Assembly (NCBI RefSeq): GCF_023242365.1
Contig: NZ_JALLIX010000025.1
Coordinates: 1-64,000, forward strand
Length of the DNA stretch: 64,000 nt
Direction: 5' to 3'
Origin: Pseudomonas sp. MWU13-2100
Lineage (GTDB): Bacteria; Pseudomonadota; Gammaproteobacteria; Pseudomonadales; Pseudomonadaceae
Part shown: one piece after another, positions 24,839 through 33,072 of the stretch
Position numbering within the stretch: the first letter of the stretch is position 1
Layout of the letters: each line of letters begins with the position of its first letter
The notes under the pieces: model-generated
Told to the model about the DNA's origin: nothing
Database searches by the model: none
The model's input: the letters and a program-made list of their open reading frames with translations, nothing else
Position numbers and translations under genes: made by a program

Positions 24839-25825
24839 TCAATCATCCGTCAGCAGTGCATTGGCGAACAGGGCCGGGTCGGCGTTGCCCCCCGACAAGA
24901 CCACTACCGCGCAGCGGCCTTCCAGCGCGATGCGCCCGGCCAGCAGCGCCGCCAGGCCGACCACGCCACCCGGTTCGACCACCAGCTTGAGGTTTTCGAA
25001 GGCCCATCTCAGGGCGAAGCGGACCTCGGCATCGGTCACCGTCAGCGCGCCGCGTAGCAGCCGGCGATTGATCTCGAAGGTCAACTCGCCCGGTGTGGCG
25101 GTCAGAATCGCATCGCAGATCGAATGGCCGCCCGGCGCGATACTTTGCCGGCTGCCCGCGGCCAGCGAGCGACCGGTATCGTCGAAGCCCTCCGGTTCCA
25201 CCGCATACAGCGCAATCTCGGGAAACCGACTGTGCAACGCCACGCTGACCCCGGCAATCAGGCCGCCGCCGCCGCAGGGTACCAGGGCCACGTCGGGACG
25301 CAGGCCCAGCGCCTCGGCCTGACGGGCGATTTCCAGTCCCAGGGTACCCTGGCCGGCCATTACCCGCGGGTCGTCGTAGGGCTTGATCAGCACTGCGCCG
25401 CTTTCGGCGATCAGCGTCGCGGCGATGGCCTCGCGGTCTTCGGTCTCGCGGTCGAACAGTACCACTTGCGCGCCATATTCGCGGGTGCGGCGGATCTTCA
25501 AGGCGGGAGCATCCCTGGGCATCAGGATCGTCGCCCGCATGCCTGACAGCTTGGCCGCGCAGGCCACGCCCTGGGCGTGGTTGCCGGAGGAGAAGGCCAG
25601 CACGCCCCGGGCGCGTTCTTCGCAACTGAGACTGGCGAGGGCGTTGTAGGCGCCACGGAACTTGAACGAGCCGGTTCTTTGCAGTACTTCCGGCTTGACC
25701 AGCACTCGGCCCTGGCAGTGTTCATTCAGGCTGTGGAATTCCAGCAAGGGCGTTTCCACGGCCTGCCCCTGGATACGAAGGGCGGCCTGTTCGATATCGG
25801 CCAGTTGAATGGACTGTGAAGTCAT
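24839..25825 (-). CDS. Threonine/serine dehydratase family PLP enzyme
   Basis: A 328-residue fold-type-II PLP enzyme. The lysine Lys55 in GSFKFRGAYN forms the aldimine, SGNHAQG holds the substrate, and PCGGGGLIAG binds the PLP phosphate. There is no C-terminal ACT regulatory domain, so it is the catabolic rather than the biosynthetic (IlvA) type. Likely substrates are L-threonine, L-serine or 3-hydroxyaspartate; the sequence alone does not choose. The start at 25825 is the family position. It is divergent from a LysR regulator 94 bp away, which probably controls it. Confidence 0.83.
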   Translation of the reverse strand: MTSQSIQLADIEQAALRIQGQAVETPLLEFHSLNEHCQGRVLVKPEVLQRTGSFKFRGAYNALASLSCEERARGVLAFSSGNHAQGVACAAKLSGMRATILMPRDAPALKIRRTREYGAQVVLFDRETEDREAIAATLIAESGAVLIKPYDDPRVMAGQGTLGLEIARQAEALGLRPDVALVPCGGGGLIAGVSVALHSRFPEIALYAVEPEGFDDTGRSLAAGSRQSIAPGGHSICDAILTATPGELTFEINRRLLRGALTVTDAEVRFALRWAFENLKLVVEPGGVVGLAALLAGRIALEGRCAVVVLSGGNADPALFANALLTDD

Positions 25826-25919
25826 GTCGTGCTCCTGGGTGGGCAAAGGTCTAATCTGCGGTTTTCCACGACCCTTGAAAAGCGCTTGTTCATGGTGTTG
25901 AACAACGTAAAATCCGTGG

Positions 25920-26792
25920 ATGGACACTCAATTTCTCGAAACCTTCCTGGCGGTGATCGACTGCGGCTCCATCGCCGCGGCGGCGCGCCAGTTGGACCTG
26001 GCGCCGACCACCGTGGCCCAGCAGATCAAGGCCCTGGAAAAACAGCTCGACACCGCTTTGCTCAGGCGCAGCGGCCCTACCGTGAAGCCGACCGCGGCGG
26101 CCCATCGGATTATCGAGCGGGCGCGGTTGATTGTCCGCGAAGCCCGCGACCTGCGGGCCAGTGCCTGCAGTGGCGTGCTGCCGGTCGGGCCCTTGCGGTT
26201 GGGGGCGACCCAATATGCCTTGATGCAATTGCTGCCGCCGGCGCTGCATGAGTGGCGTCGGCGTTACCCCGAGATCGAGATCTATATCGAGCCCGGCAAC
26301 TCCCAGGAATTGCTGGAGCAGGTGGTGAGCGGCGACCTGGATGCGGCGTTGATCGTGCACCCGTTGTTCGCGCTGCCCAAGAGTTGCGAGTGGCTGGCGC
26401 TGGTGGAGGAGCCGTTGGTGCTGATCACCCCGGCGACGCTGCAGGTCGAGGATGTGCTGGCAACCATCGTCGAAGAGCCTTTTATCCGCTTCAGCCGCAA
26501 AGTGGTCGGCGGCAAGCTGGTGGAGGCCTATCTGCAGGGGCATGGCCTCAAGCCCAAGTCCCAGTTCGAGCTGGATGGCATCGACATCATCGTCAAGTTT
26601 GTCGCCGAGGGGCTGGGGGTGGCGCTGGTGCCGGATCGGCCGGCGGCCAATCACGAGGCGCAAGGCGTGCGCCGCTGGGAAGTCCCGGGGCCGAGGTTGT
26701 TTCGCACCCTGGGGATTGTCTGGCTGCGGGCGTCGGTGCGGGCGCCGTTGGTGGTGGCGTTGAACGGGTTGATGGCCGAGCAGGCGCGATAA
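25920..26792 (+). CDS. LysR-family regulator
   Basis: A 290-residue LysR protein with an N-terminal winged helix (about 2-60, MDTQFLETFLAVIDCGSI start) and an effector domain of the two-lobe type. It is divergent from the threonine/serine dehydratase gene, so it probably regulates amino-acid dehydration in response to its substrate or product. No adjacent gene on its own strand shares an operon. Confidence 0.8.
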   Translation: MDTQFLETFLAVIDCGSIAAAARQLDLAPTTVAQQIKALEKQLDTALLRRSGPTVKPTAAAHRIIERARLIVREARDLRASACSGVLPVGPLRLGATQYALMQLLPPALHEWRRRYPEIEIYIEPGNSQELLEQVVSGDLDAALIVHPLFALPKSCEWLALVEEPLVLITPATLQVEDVLATIVEEPFIRFSRKVVGGKLVEAYLQGHGLKPKSQFELDGIDIIVKFVAEGLGVALVPDRPAANHEAQGVRRWEVPGPRLFRTLGIVWLRASVRAPLVVALNGLMAEQAR

Positions 26793-26868
26793 TTCTCGAC
26801 TGATCATCGAGGGAAGACCGAGAAGCCGCTCGGCTCCTACAAGGTTATGCAGCGTTCGCAACAGTGTC

Positions 26869-28269
26869 TCAGACCAGCGGCGCGATATTCAACCGGGTCG
26901 AACACGCCAGCAGCGAACGCCGCTGCGTTGCGGCATACAGTTGCAATTCATCGATGGTTTCACGGCCCAGCGCCTGGTGGAACTGCTCCCGGTTGGCGTT
27001 GCCGGCATAATGTGCTTGCGCGTCGTCCCCCAGGTTCGACTGGAAGATCCCGGCCGCGCTGACCGGCAGGAAGTCCTCATACACCAACGGTTCGAAACTC
27101 ACCTGGCCGGCGGCGATCAAGGCTTCCAGTTCCCGCAATGGCAATTCGCTGCTGCGCGCGGCGATGCCTTTCTCGGTCGGGAAGTAGCGGAAGTACGCCA
27201 AACCCTGCTTGCGCATCTCGCTGTAGTTGTCGGGGAAGGCCTTGAAGGTGTTCTCCATGATCTGCTCATAACGCGCGGCATTGGCCTCGCTGGGAAAGTC
27301 GCCGAGCTCCTCGCGGGCGGCATTCAGCAAGCGGTCGTAGAGCGCCCGTCCCTTGGGCGTCAGCGCCGCGCCGCGTTGTTCGATTTCGCCGAAACGGGCC
27401 GAGTGGCTGCCGGTTTCGCCGGCGTCCTGGCCGATGAAGGTGATGGCTTCCTCCAGCGCCTTGAAGCTGGTCTGGCGCAACAGGATCGGGCATTCGCGGC
27501 GGGGCGGGCCTTCGATCACCGCCTTGGGGGTGATGCCTTTGCCTGGCATGGCCGCCTGCACCGCATCGATGTCAAGGGTGCGTGGGGTCAGGTGATTGAT
27601 ATGCGGTCCCTTGAATGCCACCACGTCGGCGATCAGGCGATGCTGGGCGTTGAGCTTCTTGTATTCGGCCAGCGACACCGTCGCGCTGTTGTGCCAACGG
27701 AAGGTTTCCAGGGCCTGCTGGACGAACTCGGCGGCATCGGCGCAGTCGAGGCCACCATTCATTTCGGCCTTTTCGATCAGCTCGAGGGTGCGCGGGGTGA
27801 AGATATTGCGCCGGCTGAGGATCCACTCGGCGAATTCCCGCAGTCCGTCTTCCTCGATCAGTTCCAGGCGCAACAGCGAGGTGAAGACGCGGAACGGGCT
27901 GACCTGCAAGGCCGTTTCATGCACCGCGCGAAAAGCCGTGGAATGCACCGGCACGCCCGCCGGGGTGAGGTCGTAATAACCCACCGGTTCCATGCCCATC
28001 ACCGCGAACAGCCGGCACAGGGTCGCCAGTTCCGCCGCCGTGCCGACACGAATGGCGCCGTGGCGCTCCATGTCCAGGCGGCGGATCTCCCCGGTCTGCC
28101 TCAGGCTTTCGGCCACCTGGGCGTTGTGGCTCAGCACCTGCTCGTTGATCTGTGCGACCAACTCCATCAGCGCGCCGTACAGCGGCACTTCGGTCTTGTA
28201 CATCTGCGACATGGCACGGGAAAAATTCGCGCGGATTTCGTCGGGGTGGGCGAAGACAGCGGTGCTCAT
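26869..28269 (-). CDS. hglS: HglS 2-oxoadipate dioxygenase/decarboxylase (2-hydroxyglutarate synthase)
   Basis: A 466-residue DUF1338/YdcJ protein. Counting from the ATG at 28269 it has His70 (ERHGAIR), Arg74, His226 (PHINHLTPR) and Glu295 (RFGEIE), nearly the residues recalled for P. putida HglS (His70, Arg74, His226, Glu294), which bind Fe(II) and the substrate. HglS turns 2-oxoadipate into D-2-hydroxyglutarate and CO2 in D-lysine catabolism. No other lysine genes are next to it; a LysR gene lies upstream, facing away. The upstream open frame adds six unsupported residues. Confidence 0.87.
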   Translation of the reverse strand: MSTAVFAHPDEIRANFSRAMSQMYKTEVPLYGALMELVAQINEQVLSHNAQVAESLRQTGEIRRLDMERHGAIRVGTAAELATLCRLFAVMGMEPVGYYDLTPAGVPVHSTAFRAVHETALQVSPFRVFTSLLRLELIEEDGLREFAEWILSRRNIFTPRTLELIEKAEMNGGLDCADAAEFVQQALETFRWHNSATVSLAEYKKLNAQHRLIADVVAFKGPHINHLTPRTLDIDAVQAAMPGKGITPKAVIEGPPRRECPILLRQTSFKALEEAITFIGQDAGETGSHSARFGEIEQRGAALTPKGRALYDRLLNAAREELGDFPSEANAARYEQIMENTFKAFPDNYSEMRKQGLAYFRYFPTEKGIAARSSELPLRELEALIAAGQVSFEPLVYEDFLPVSAAGIFQSNLGDDAQAHYAGNANREQFHQALGRETIDELQLYAATQRRSLLACSTRLNIAPLV

Positions 28270-28437
28270 GGGGGTGGTACTCCGCAAAATCGGGATGGCT
28301 GGACTTGGGCTGGATTCTGCGGCTGGTGGGGGGCGGGTTCAAACGAATTAAGGTCCAGGGATCATTCCAAAAAGGACTGACCTGGGCGCACCTCGCGGCT
28401 GGCGGGGCGAATCCGGGCAACATTCGCCAGGGTCGGT

Positions 28438-28566
28438 AAAGTGGTCCTGTTGGACTTCTGGACCTGCGAGTGCAGCAACTGCCTGCATACACGGCCTTGT
28501 GTGAATCAATGGACGAAAACCTATGCCAAGGACGGGTTGGTGATGGTCGCGACACCCAGGGGATGA
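28438..28566 (+). pseudogene. Thioredoxin-like (DipZ/TlpA family) remnant
   Basis: A 42-codon stretch reads KVVLLDFWTCECSNCLHTRP and then VNQWTKTYAKDGLVMVATP before a TGA. This is the first half of a thioredoxin fold of the DipZ/TlpA type, whose active-site region is normally KVVLVDFWTYxCxNCLRTLP. The CSNC pair is intact, but there is no start codon, no upstream domain in frame back to the stop at 28348-28350, and nothing after the second strand. It lies in the 353-bp hglS-LysR gap and is a leftover of a deleted gene. Confidence 0.75.
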
Positions 28567-28622
28567 TGGGCACCGATAATGTATTAATCTAGGCGCCTTC
28601 ATTTGCAGGCAGTACCAACCGG

Positions 28623-29522
28623 ATGAATATCAACAGCACCGATCTCAATCTGCTCAAGGTCTTCGAGGCCCTGCATGACGAGGGCAGCGCCAGTCGCGCG
28701 GCGTTGCAGCTCGGGCTGACCCAGTCCGCGGTCAGCGCCGCCTTGAATCGCCTGCGCGCGATGTATGGCGATCAACTTTTCGTGCGTACCGGCCGGGGCC
28801 TGTCGCCAACCCTGATCGCCAACCAGCTCAAGCCGGTGATCTCCGATGCCTTGAACAAATGTCGCCAGAGTTTTTCCCTGGTCCAGCCGACCCTGGCCAG
28901 CTATGAGGGGCGCTCGGTGACCATCGGCCTGTCCGACGACTTTGAAATTGCCCTCGCTCGCCAGTTGATCGAAACCATGGCGCAACGGGCGAAAAACCTG
29001 CGGCTGATCTTTCGCCAGACCCACAGTCAGATCGCGGTCGATGCCTTGATGGAGTGCCAGTTCGATCTGACCATTACCGCTGGCGGCATCCCCAATCGGC
29101 TGCTGGGTCGGCATCTGCTCGGGGAGGGCGGTTATGCCTGCCTGGTGGATCGCGCCAGCCTGGACGACAGGAGCGTCTTCGATCTGGAGGACTATGTGGC
29201 CCGCGAGCACATCCTGATTTCATCCGGGGGCTTTATCGGCATCGTCGACGAGGGTCTGGCGGCCCGGGGGCTGAGCCGCAAGGTTGTCACCGCCACCACG
29301 CATTTCGCCGCATTGCCTTTCCTGCTGAAGGGCTCGTCGGCGGTGGCGACCTTGCCCACCCATGCTGCCCGGGCGATCGCGCAGCTATGTGATATTCAAA
29401 TGCTCCCCTGTCCCATCGACCTGCCGCACTATCCCATCGAGCTGGGCTGGCGCACCCATGCGCAAACGGATGGCGCGGTGCAGCTGGTCAAGCAGGCGAT
29501 TATCGACAGCTTCGCGCTCTGA
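28623..29522 (+). CDS. LysR-family regulator, NodD-like group
   Basis: A 299-residue LysR regulator with the NodD-type start NSTDLNLLKVFEALHDEGSA, winged helix over about 6-65 and a two-lobe effector domain. It is divergent from hglS across a 353-bp gap that also contains a gene remnant. It may regulate hglS, or may once have regulated the lost thioredoxin-like gene. The effector is unknown. Confidence 0.8.
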   Translation: MNINSTDLNLLKVFEALHDEGSASRAALQLGLTQSAVSAALNRLRAMYGDQLFVRTGRGLSPTLIANQLKPVISDALNKCRQSFSLVQPTLASYEGRSVTIGLSDDFEIALARQLIETMAQRAKNLRLIFRQTHSQIAVDALMECQFDLTITAGGIPNRLLGRHLLGEGGYACLVDRASLDDRSVFDLEDYVAREHILISSGGFIGIVDEGLAARGLSRKVVTATTHFAALPFLLKGSSAVATLPTHAARAIAQLCDIQMLPCPIDLPHYPIELGWRTHAQTDGAVQLVKQAIIDSFAL

Positions 29523-29533
29523 AGCGCCGGCGG

Positions 29534-29618
29534 CGCCGCTCCCACAGTCTTTCTGAGTCAGGCCAGCATGTTGTGCACGATGCCGGACCAATGTGGGAGC
29601 GGAGCTTGCCCGCGAAGG
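29534..29618. repeat. REP pair
   Basis: CGCCGCTCCCACAG and TGTGGGAGCGGAGCTTGCCC form an inverted REP pair between the convergent LysR and MFS genes. Confidence 0.75.
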
Positions 29619-29640
29619 CATTTTTGGCTGCGCCGCCTTT

Positions 29641-30792
29641 TCAGGTCCGCAGAATCCTTCCGCTGACCGCCACCCCCACCAGCATCCCCACGATCACCAG
29701 GAAGGCCAGGTTCAACGAACTGGCATGGGCGACAAAACCGATCGCCGCTGGTCCCGCCAGAATCCCCGCATACCCCAGGGTGGTAATTGCCGGCACGGCG
29801 ATGCTTTCCGCCATGACCCTCTGTTTACCCACGGCGGTGTACAGCACCGGCACGATATTCGAGCAGCCGGCGCCCACCAGCGCATAACCGATCAGCGCCG
29901 CCTCCCAGGCCGGCACCAGCGTGGCCAGGCTCAGGCCGGCCGCGGCGGTGAGTCCGCCGAAGACGATCACTCGCTGTGCCCCCAGGCGGCGCACAATAGC
30001 ATCGCCGGTCAGCCGCCCGAGCGTCATGGTCAGGGCAAAGGCCGCGTAGCCGAGGCCGGCGTAGGCGTCCGCGACCTGGCGTTCGGCGCTGAGAAACACC
30101 GCGCTCCAGTCGAGCATCGCACCCTCGGCAAGGAACACCACGAAACACAGCAGGCCGATAAACAGCACCACCCCATGGGGCACGGCAAACGCGGGACCGG
30201 TGCTTTCACTGCCGTAGGGCAACAGGTGCGGGGCGGCCTTGAACAGTGCCGCCAGCAGGAACAGGATCACCACGCCCATCGCCCCCAGGGGCGACAGCCC
30301 CAGGCCCAGCAGCGCGCTGACCCCGGCGGCGCCGGAGATCCCGCCGAGGCTGAACAACCCGTGAAAACCCGACATCATGGTCTTGCCGCTGGCGCGCTCG
30401 ACGATCACCGCTTGCAGGTTGGCGGTGGAGTCCACCGCGCCGAGCCCGGCGCCGAACAGAAACAGGCCGGCCACCAGCCAGGGCAGCGAACTGACCGTGG
30501 CCAGCAGCGGCAGCGCGAGGCAGATCAGCAAGGTACCGACAGTCAGCACCCGCCGACAACCGAAACGCGAGGCCAGGGCGCCGGCCACCGGCATGGCGAT
30601 GATCGAACCGACCCCGAGGCACAACAGCAACAGCCCCAGGGTGCCTTCATCGAGCCCGGCGCGGGCCTTGGCATAGGGCACCAACGGCGCCCAGGCGGCC
30701 ACGCCGAAACCGGCGATAAAGAAGGCGATACGGGTCGACATCTGTTCCAGGCGTCCCGGTTTGACCGGGGCGTGGACGGTGAGGGCAGTCAT
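29641..30792 (-). CDS. MFS transporter, YbjJ-like
   Basis: A 383-residue major facilitator with about twelve hydrophobic helices, the first loop motif ALASRFGCRRV matching the MFS signature between helices 2 and 3, and a second copy GDAIVRRLGAQRV between helices 8 and 9. It is an inner-membrane transporter of the group that includes E. coli YbjJ. The substrate is unknown. The start at 30792 places the first helix normally; the frame extends upstream without a better start. It stands alone. Confidence 0.8.
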   Translation of the reverse strand: MTALTVHAPVKPGRLEQMSTRIAFFIAGFGVAAWAPLVPYAKARAGLDEGTLGLLLLCLGVGSIIAMPVAGALASRFGCRRVLTVGTLLICLALPLLATVSSLPWLVAGLFLFGAGLGAVDSTANLQAVIVERASGKTMMSGFHGLFSLGGISGAAGVSALLGLGLSPLGAMGVVILFLLAALFKAAPHLLPYGSESTGPAFAVPHGVVLFIGLLCFVVFLAEGAMLDWSAVFLSAERQVADAYAGLGYAAFALTMTLGRLTGDAIVRRLGAQRVIVFGGLTAAAGLSLATLVPAWEAALIGYALVGAGCSNIVPVLYTAVGKQRVMAESIAVPAITTLGYAGILAGPAAIGFVAHASSLNLAFLVIVGMLVGVAVSGRILRT

Positions 30793-30996
30793 GAAAAATC
30801 CTTGGCGGGCCGGCGGACAGCGCTGTGCAAGGCAACATCCTTGCACATCGTGTCCGGCGCGGCGAGGCCAGGGACCGGTTTTGTAACCGCTCGGTCAGGC
30901 TTTGCGCCGGGTATCCAGGCTCAAGCACCCGCCACCGAAGGCGACAACCTGCGGTCGGCCATGGTCATGTCCGCCCCGGCACGCCCCTGTGCAGTC

Positions 30997-32142
30997 TCAG
31001 CGCAACTGTTCGACGATAGCCGCGACGCTGCTGAGCAGGTCCTTGCCCAGTTGCTTCGAGCGCTGGCCGGACCAGCCGGTGCGCGGGTCCGGGGCGTCGT
31101 CGTTGTCCTTGAAGGGCATTTCCAGGGTCAGCGACAGGCAGTCGAAGCGCTGGCCGACACTGTTGCAAGCCAGGGTCATATTGGCCTGGCCGGGCAGGCT
31201 GCGGGCGTAGCCATGGGTGGTCTGGAAATCCACCGTGAGTGCGCTCAGATGACTGCGAAAGCGGCTTTCCAGCTCGGCGATACGCGGCGTGTAGCCGGGA
31301 TTGCCTTCGCAGCCGGCGGTGAAGATGTAGGGGATTTCCTCGTCGCCATGGATATCCAGGAACAGATCGACGCCATGCTGGGCCATCTGCTGCTGGACGA
31401 ACAGGACTTCGGGGCTGATTTCCTGGCTGGCGTTCTGCCAGGCGCGGTTGAGGTCCTGGCCCATGGCGTTGGTGCGCAGATGCCCGTGGAAGGCCCCGTC
31501 CGGGTTCATATTGGGCACCAGGTACAGGTCGGCGCGGGCCAGCAGGTCGCGCAGTTCGGTGTCGTCCTGCTGTTGCAGGCGTTCGATCACGCCTTCCATG
31601 AACCATTCGGCCATATGTTCGCCCGGATGCTGCTGGGCGATGAGCCAGATCTTGCGCCGGCCTTCGGCGCCACTGCCTTTGCGCAGCAGCTGGATGTCCC
31701 GGCCTTCGACACTTTTGCCGATGGCCAGCAGTTCGGTGCCGGCGTGGCTCAGGGCCTGCTCGATCAGCCTGTCATGGCGCTCGCGGCTGTAGGGTTCGAA
31801 GTAGGCGAACCAGACTTGCGCCTGTTCGGCCACCAGGCTGATATGCAGGCTTTCACCGTCGAAACGGGTGTCGACACGGAACCAGTTCTGGTGATCGTAG
31901 GAGGCGACGGCGCGGTAGCCGGTCCAGGCCTTGTTGTAGGAGGACTGGCTGGCATTGCTCAGTTCGAAGGCATAGGTCTCGCCCGTTCGCAGGCCTTCAA
32001 CCTTGAAATGGAACCACTGGAAATGCTGGCTGCGGGTATCCGGCTCGATGGCCAGGAGCAGGTGGTGCGGGTTGCTGGTGTCCAGCGCCTGGATATTACC
32101 GCTGTCGAAGTTGCTGCTGATTTTGAGAGGAGATAGAACCAC
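30997..32142 (-). CDS. M14-family zinc carboxypeptidase, cytosolic CCP-like (M14D)
   Basis: A 381-residue protein. The N-terminal beta domain begins NFDSGNIQ and leads to YFEPYSRERH, a pair of signatures for cytosolic carboxypeptidases of the CCP/M14D type. The catalytic domain has zinc ligands in QQHPGEHMAEW (His, Glu) and DIHGDEE (His), and a general base in SLTLEMPF. No signal peptide is seen, so it is cytoplasmic. The bacterial substrate is not established. The start is GTG with only a weak Shine-Dalgarno sequence. Confidence 0.82.
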   Translation of the reverse strand: MVLSPLKISSNFDSGNIQALDTSNPHHLLLAIEPDTRSQHFQWFHFKVEGLRTGETYAFELSNASQSSYNKAWTGYRAVASYDHQNWFRVDTRFDGESLHISLVAEQAQVWFAYFEPYSRERHDRLIEQALSHAGTELLAIGKSVEGRDIQLLRKGSGAEGRRKIWLIAQQHPGEHMAEWFMEGVIERLQQQDDTELRDLLARADLYLVPNMNPDGAFHGHLRTNAMGQDLNRAWQNASQEISPEVLFVQQQMAQHGVDLFLDIHGDEEIPYIFTAGCEGNPGYTPRIAELESRFRSHLSALTVDFQTTHGYARSLPGQANMTLACNSVGQRFDCLSLTLEMPFKDNDDAPDPRTGWSGQRSKQLGKDLLSSVAAIVEQLR

Positions 32143-32357
32143 GGACGAGTACCCGGAGAGGCTTTTTGTGGCTGCTACTGTACACCCCGATGAGATATTA
32201 GCCGAGGCGCGAGGTCATGGGGTGGCTGGAGAGGGGGCCGAAGCTTTTATTGGGGGATGTTCCCTTGCTGTCATCGCCGTCATCACGACGGTTCATCCAG
32301 AGGGCGGCGCACCAGTCTTCATTAGCCTGAAGCCAAGCCAGTGAGTAAATCGGGTGC

Positions 32358-32470
32358 AAAAAAAGACCCGGCAAAAAGCCGGGTCAAAAACCGTGATTAG
32401 CCTGATGAGGGGATAACCCAGGAGTCCGACCTGAGGTCTCCGGGATTATCGACTGATCTCGCGATCAGAT
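32358..32470 (-). ncRNA. prrF: PrrF small RNA
   Basis: Read on the minus strand, the transcript has a 5' stem CTGATC-gcga-GATCAG, the conserved antisense core (GGAGACCTCAGGTCGGAC then TTATCCCCTC), and the end hairpin GACCCGGC-TTTTT-GCCGGGTC (32365-32385) followed by seven U. These are the signatures of PrrF, which under iron limitation pairs with mRNAs of iron-using proteins (sodB, sdh, acn and others) with Hfq. A Fur box overlaps its promoter. Length is about 113 nt. Only one copy is in this window; a second copy may lie elsewhere. The flanking 32143-32357 holds no supported gene. Confidence 0.92.
32365..32385 (-). terminator. Intrinsic terminator of prrF
   Basis: A perfect 8-bp GC-rich stem GACCCGGC/GCCGGGTC with a 5-nt loop is followed, on the minus strand, by seven T. 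Confidence 0.92.
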
Positions 32471-32473
32471 GCC

Positions 32474-32505
32474 TGCAATAATAATCATTATCATTTAACG
32501 GTCAA
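32474..32505 (-). promoter_or_regulatory. prrF promoter with Fur box
   Basis: The stretch 32474-32492 matches 15 of 19 positions of the Fur consensus GATAATGATAATCATTATC. On the minus strand, TTGACC (32505-32500) and ATTATT (32482-32477) are 17 bp apart and place the start near 32470. Fur with Fe(II) would cover the -10 and shut the promoter off in iron-rich cells. Confidence 0.85.
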
Positions 32506-32580
32506 GTCTTTTCCCGTTCCCCGCGGGTATTATTTTTCCTATTCCCTCCCGGGGCCGGTGGTTGCCTGGCCGCGGCGTGT

Positions 32581-32943
32581 TCACGTCGTGCCGGTCTGTA
32601 TCTGCACGACGCGGTCCACCAAGGCCTTGGCCATGTCGATCATGTACACCACCGAACAACCCAGGTCGCGGTTCGCTCCGTTCGCGGCTTCGTAGGCGGC
32701 CGCCGCCGCGCAACGCAGCAGATCGGAGGCCTGGATCATGGCTTCCTCGATATCCAGGTCGTCGCGTACGGCAAAGAGCTTCTGGTAGAGGGGTTCATCG
32801 CTGGTATTCGCCGCGCAAGGGGCTTTTGAAACGCCTGGTTTCAAATAATAGTCGAGTGCTCGTTGGGCGGCGGCGCGATCCTTGAGGGACGCGAGCGGGC
32901 TTTTCGAGTCGGTTCGAGGGCTATCTGTCGTGATGGAAGTCAT
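32581..32943 (-). CDS. DUF3077 family protein
   Basis: A 120-residue protein of the DUF3077 family, found mainly in Pseudomonas. It is rich in alanine and predicted to be helical in its second half (LFAVRDDLDIEEAMIQASDL then LRCAAAAAYEAA). There is no signal peptide. Its function is unknown. It is divergent from the PrtR-like repressor gene across a short gap with several GTATTG operators, so that repressor probably controls it. The next feature downstream is prrF, which has its own promoter. Confidence 0.72.
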   Translation of the reverse strand: MTSITTDSPRTDSKSPLASLKDRAAAQRALDYYLKPGVSKAPCAANTSDEPLYQKLFAVRDDLDIEEAMIQASDLLRCAAAAAYEAANGANRDLGCSVVYMIDMAKALVDRVVQIQTGTT

Positions 32944-32990
32944 GAAGGGCCTGCCTTTCAGAGGAAGTTCAAGTCAGCCTTTGAAGGTTA

Positions 32991-33064
32991 GTACTATTGG
33001 TATTGCGTTGCTCGTCACAAACAATACATTTTGTGTATTGAGTGGCGAAGTACTGTCCGTATTG
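32991..33064. promoter_or_regulatory. Operator array for the PrtR-like repressor
   Basis: A perfect inverted repeat, CAATACA-TTTTG-TGTATTG (33022-33040), is flanked by two 15-bp direct repeats, GTACTATTGGTATTG (32991-33005) and GTACTGTCCGTATTG (33050-33064). All share GTATTG. The array fills the divergent gap of the DUF3077 gene and the repressor gene and is the natural target for autoregulation. Confidence 0.65.
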
Positions 33065-33072
33065 TTCCGTCC

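Noticed and set aside
29593..32136. An 847-codon plus-strand frame across the MFS and carboxypeptidase genes
   Set aside because: It is antisense to two recognised genes, starts inside a REP element and has low-complexity Gln/Arg/Gly-rich sequence.
32207..32343. Short minus-strand frame between prrF and the carboxypeptidase
   Set aside because: It has no start codon with a ribosome binding site and no family match that I can support. It may be a decayed fragment.
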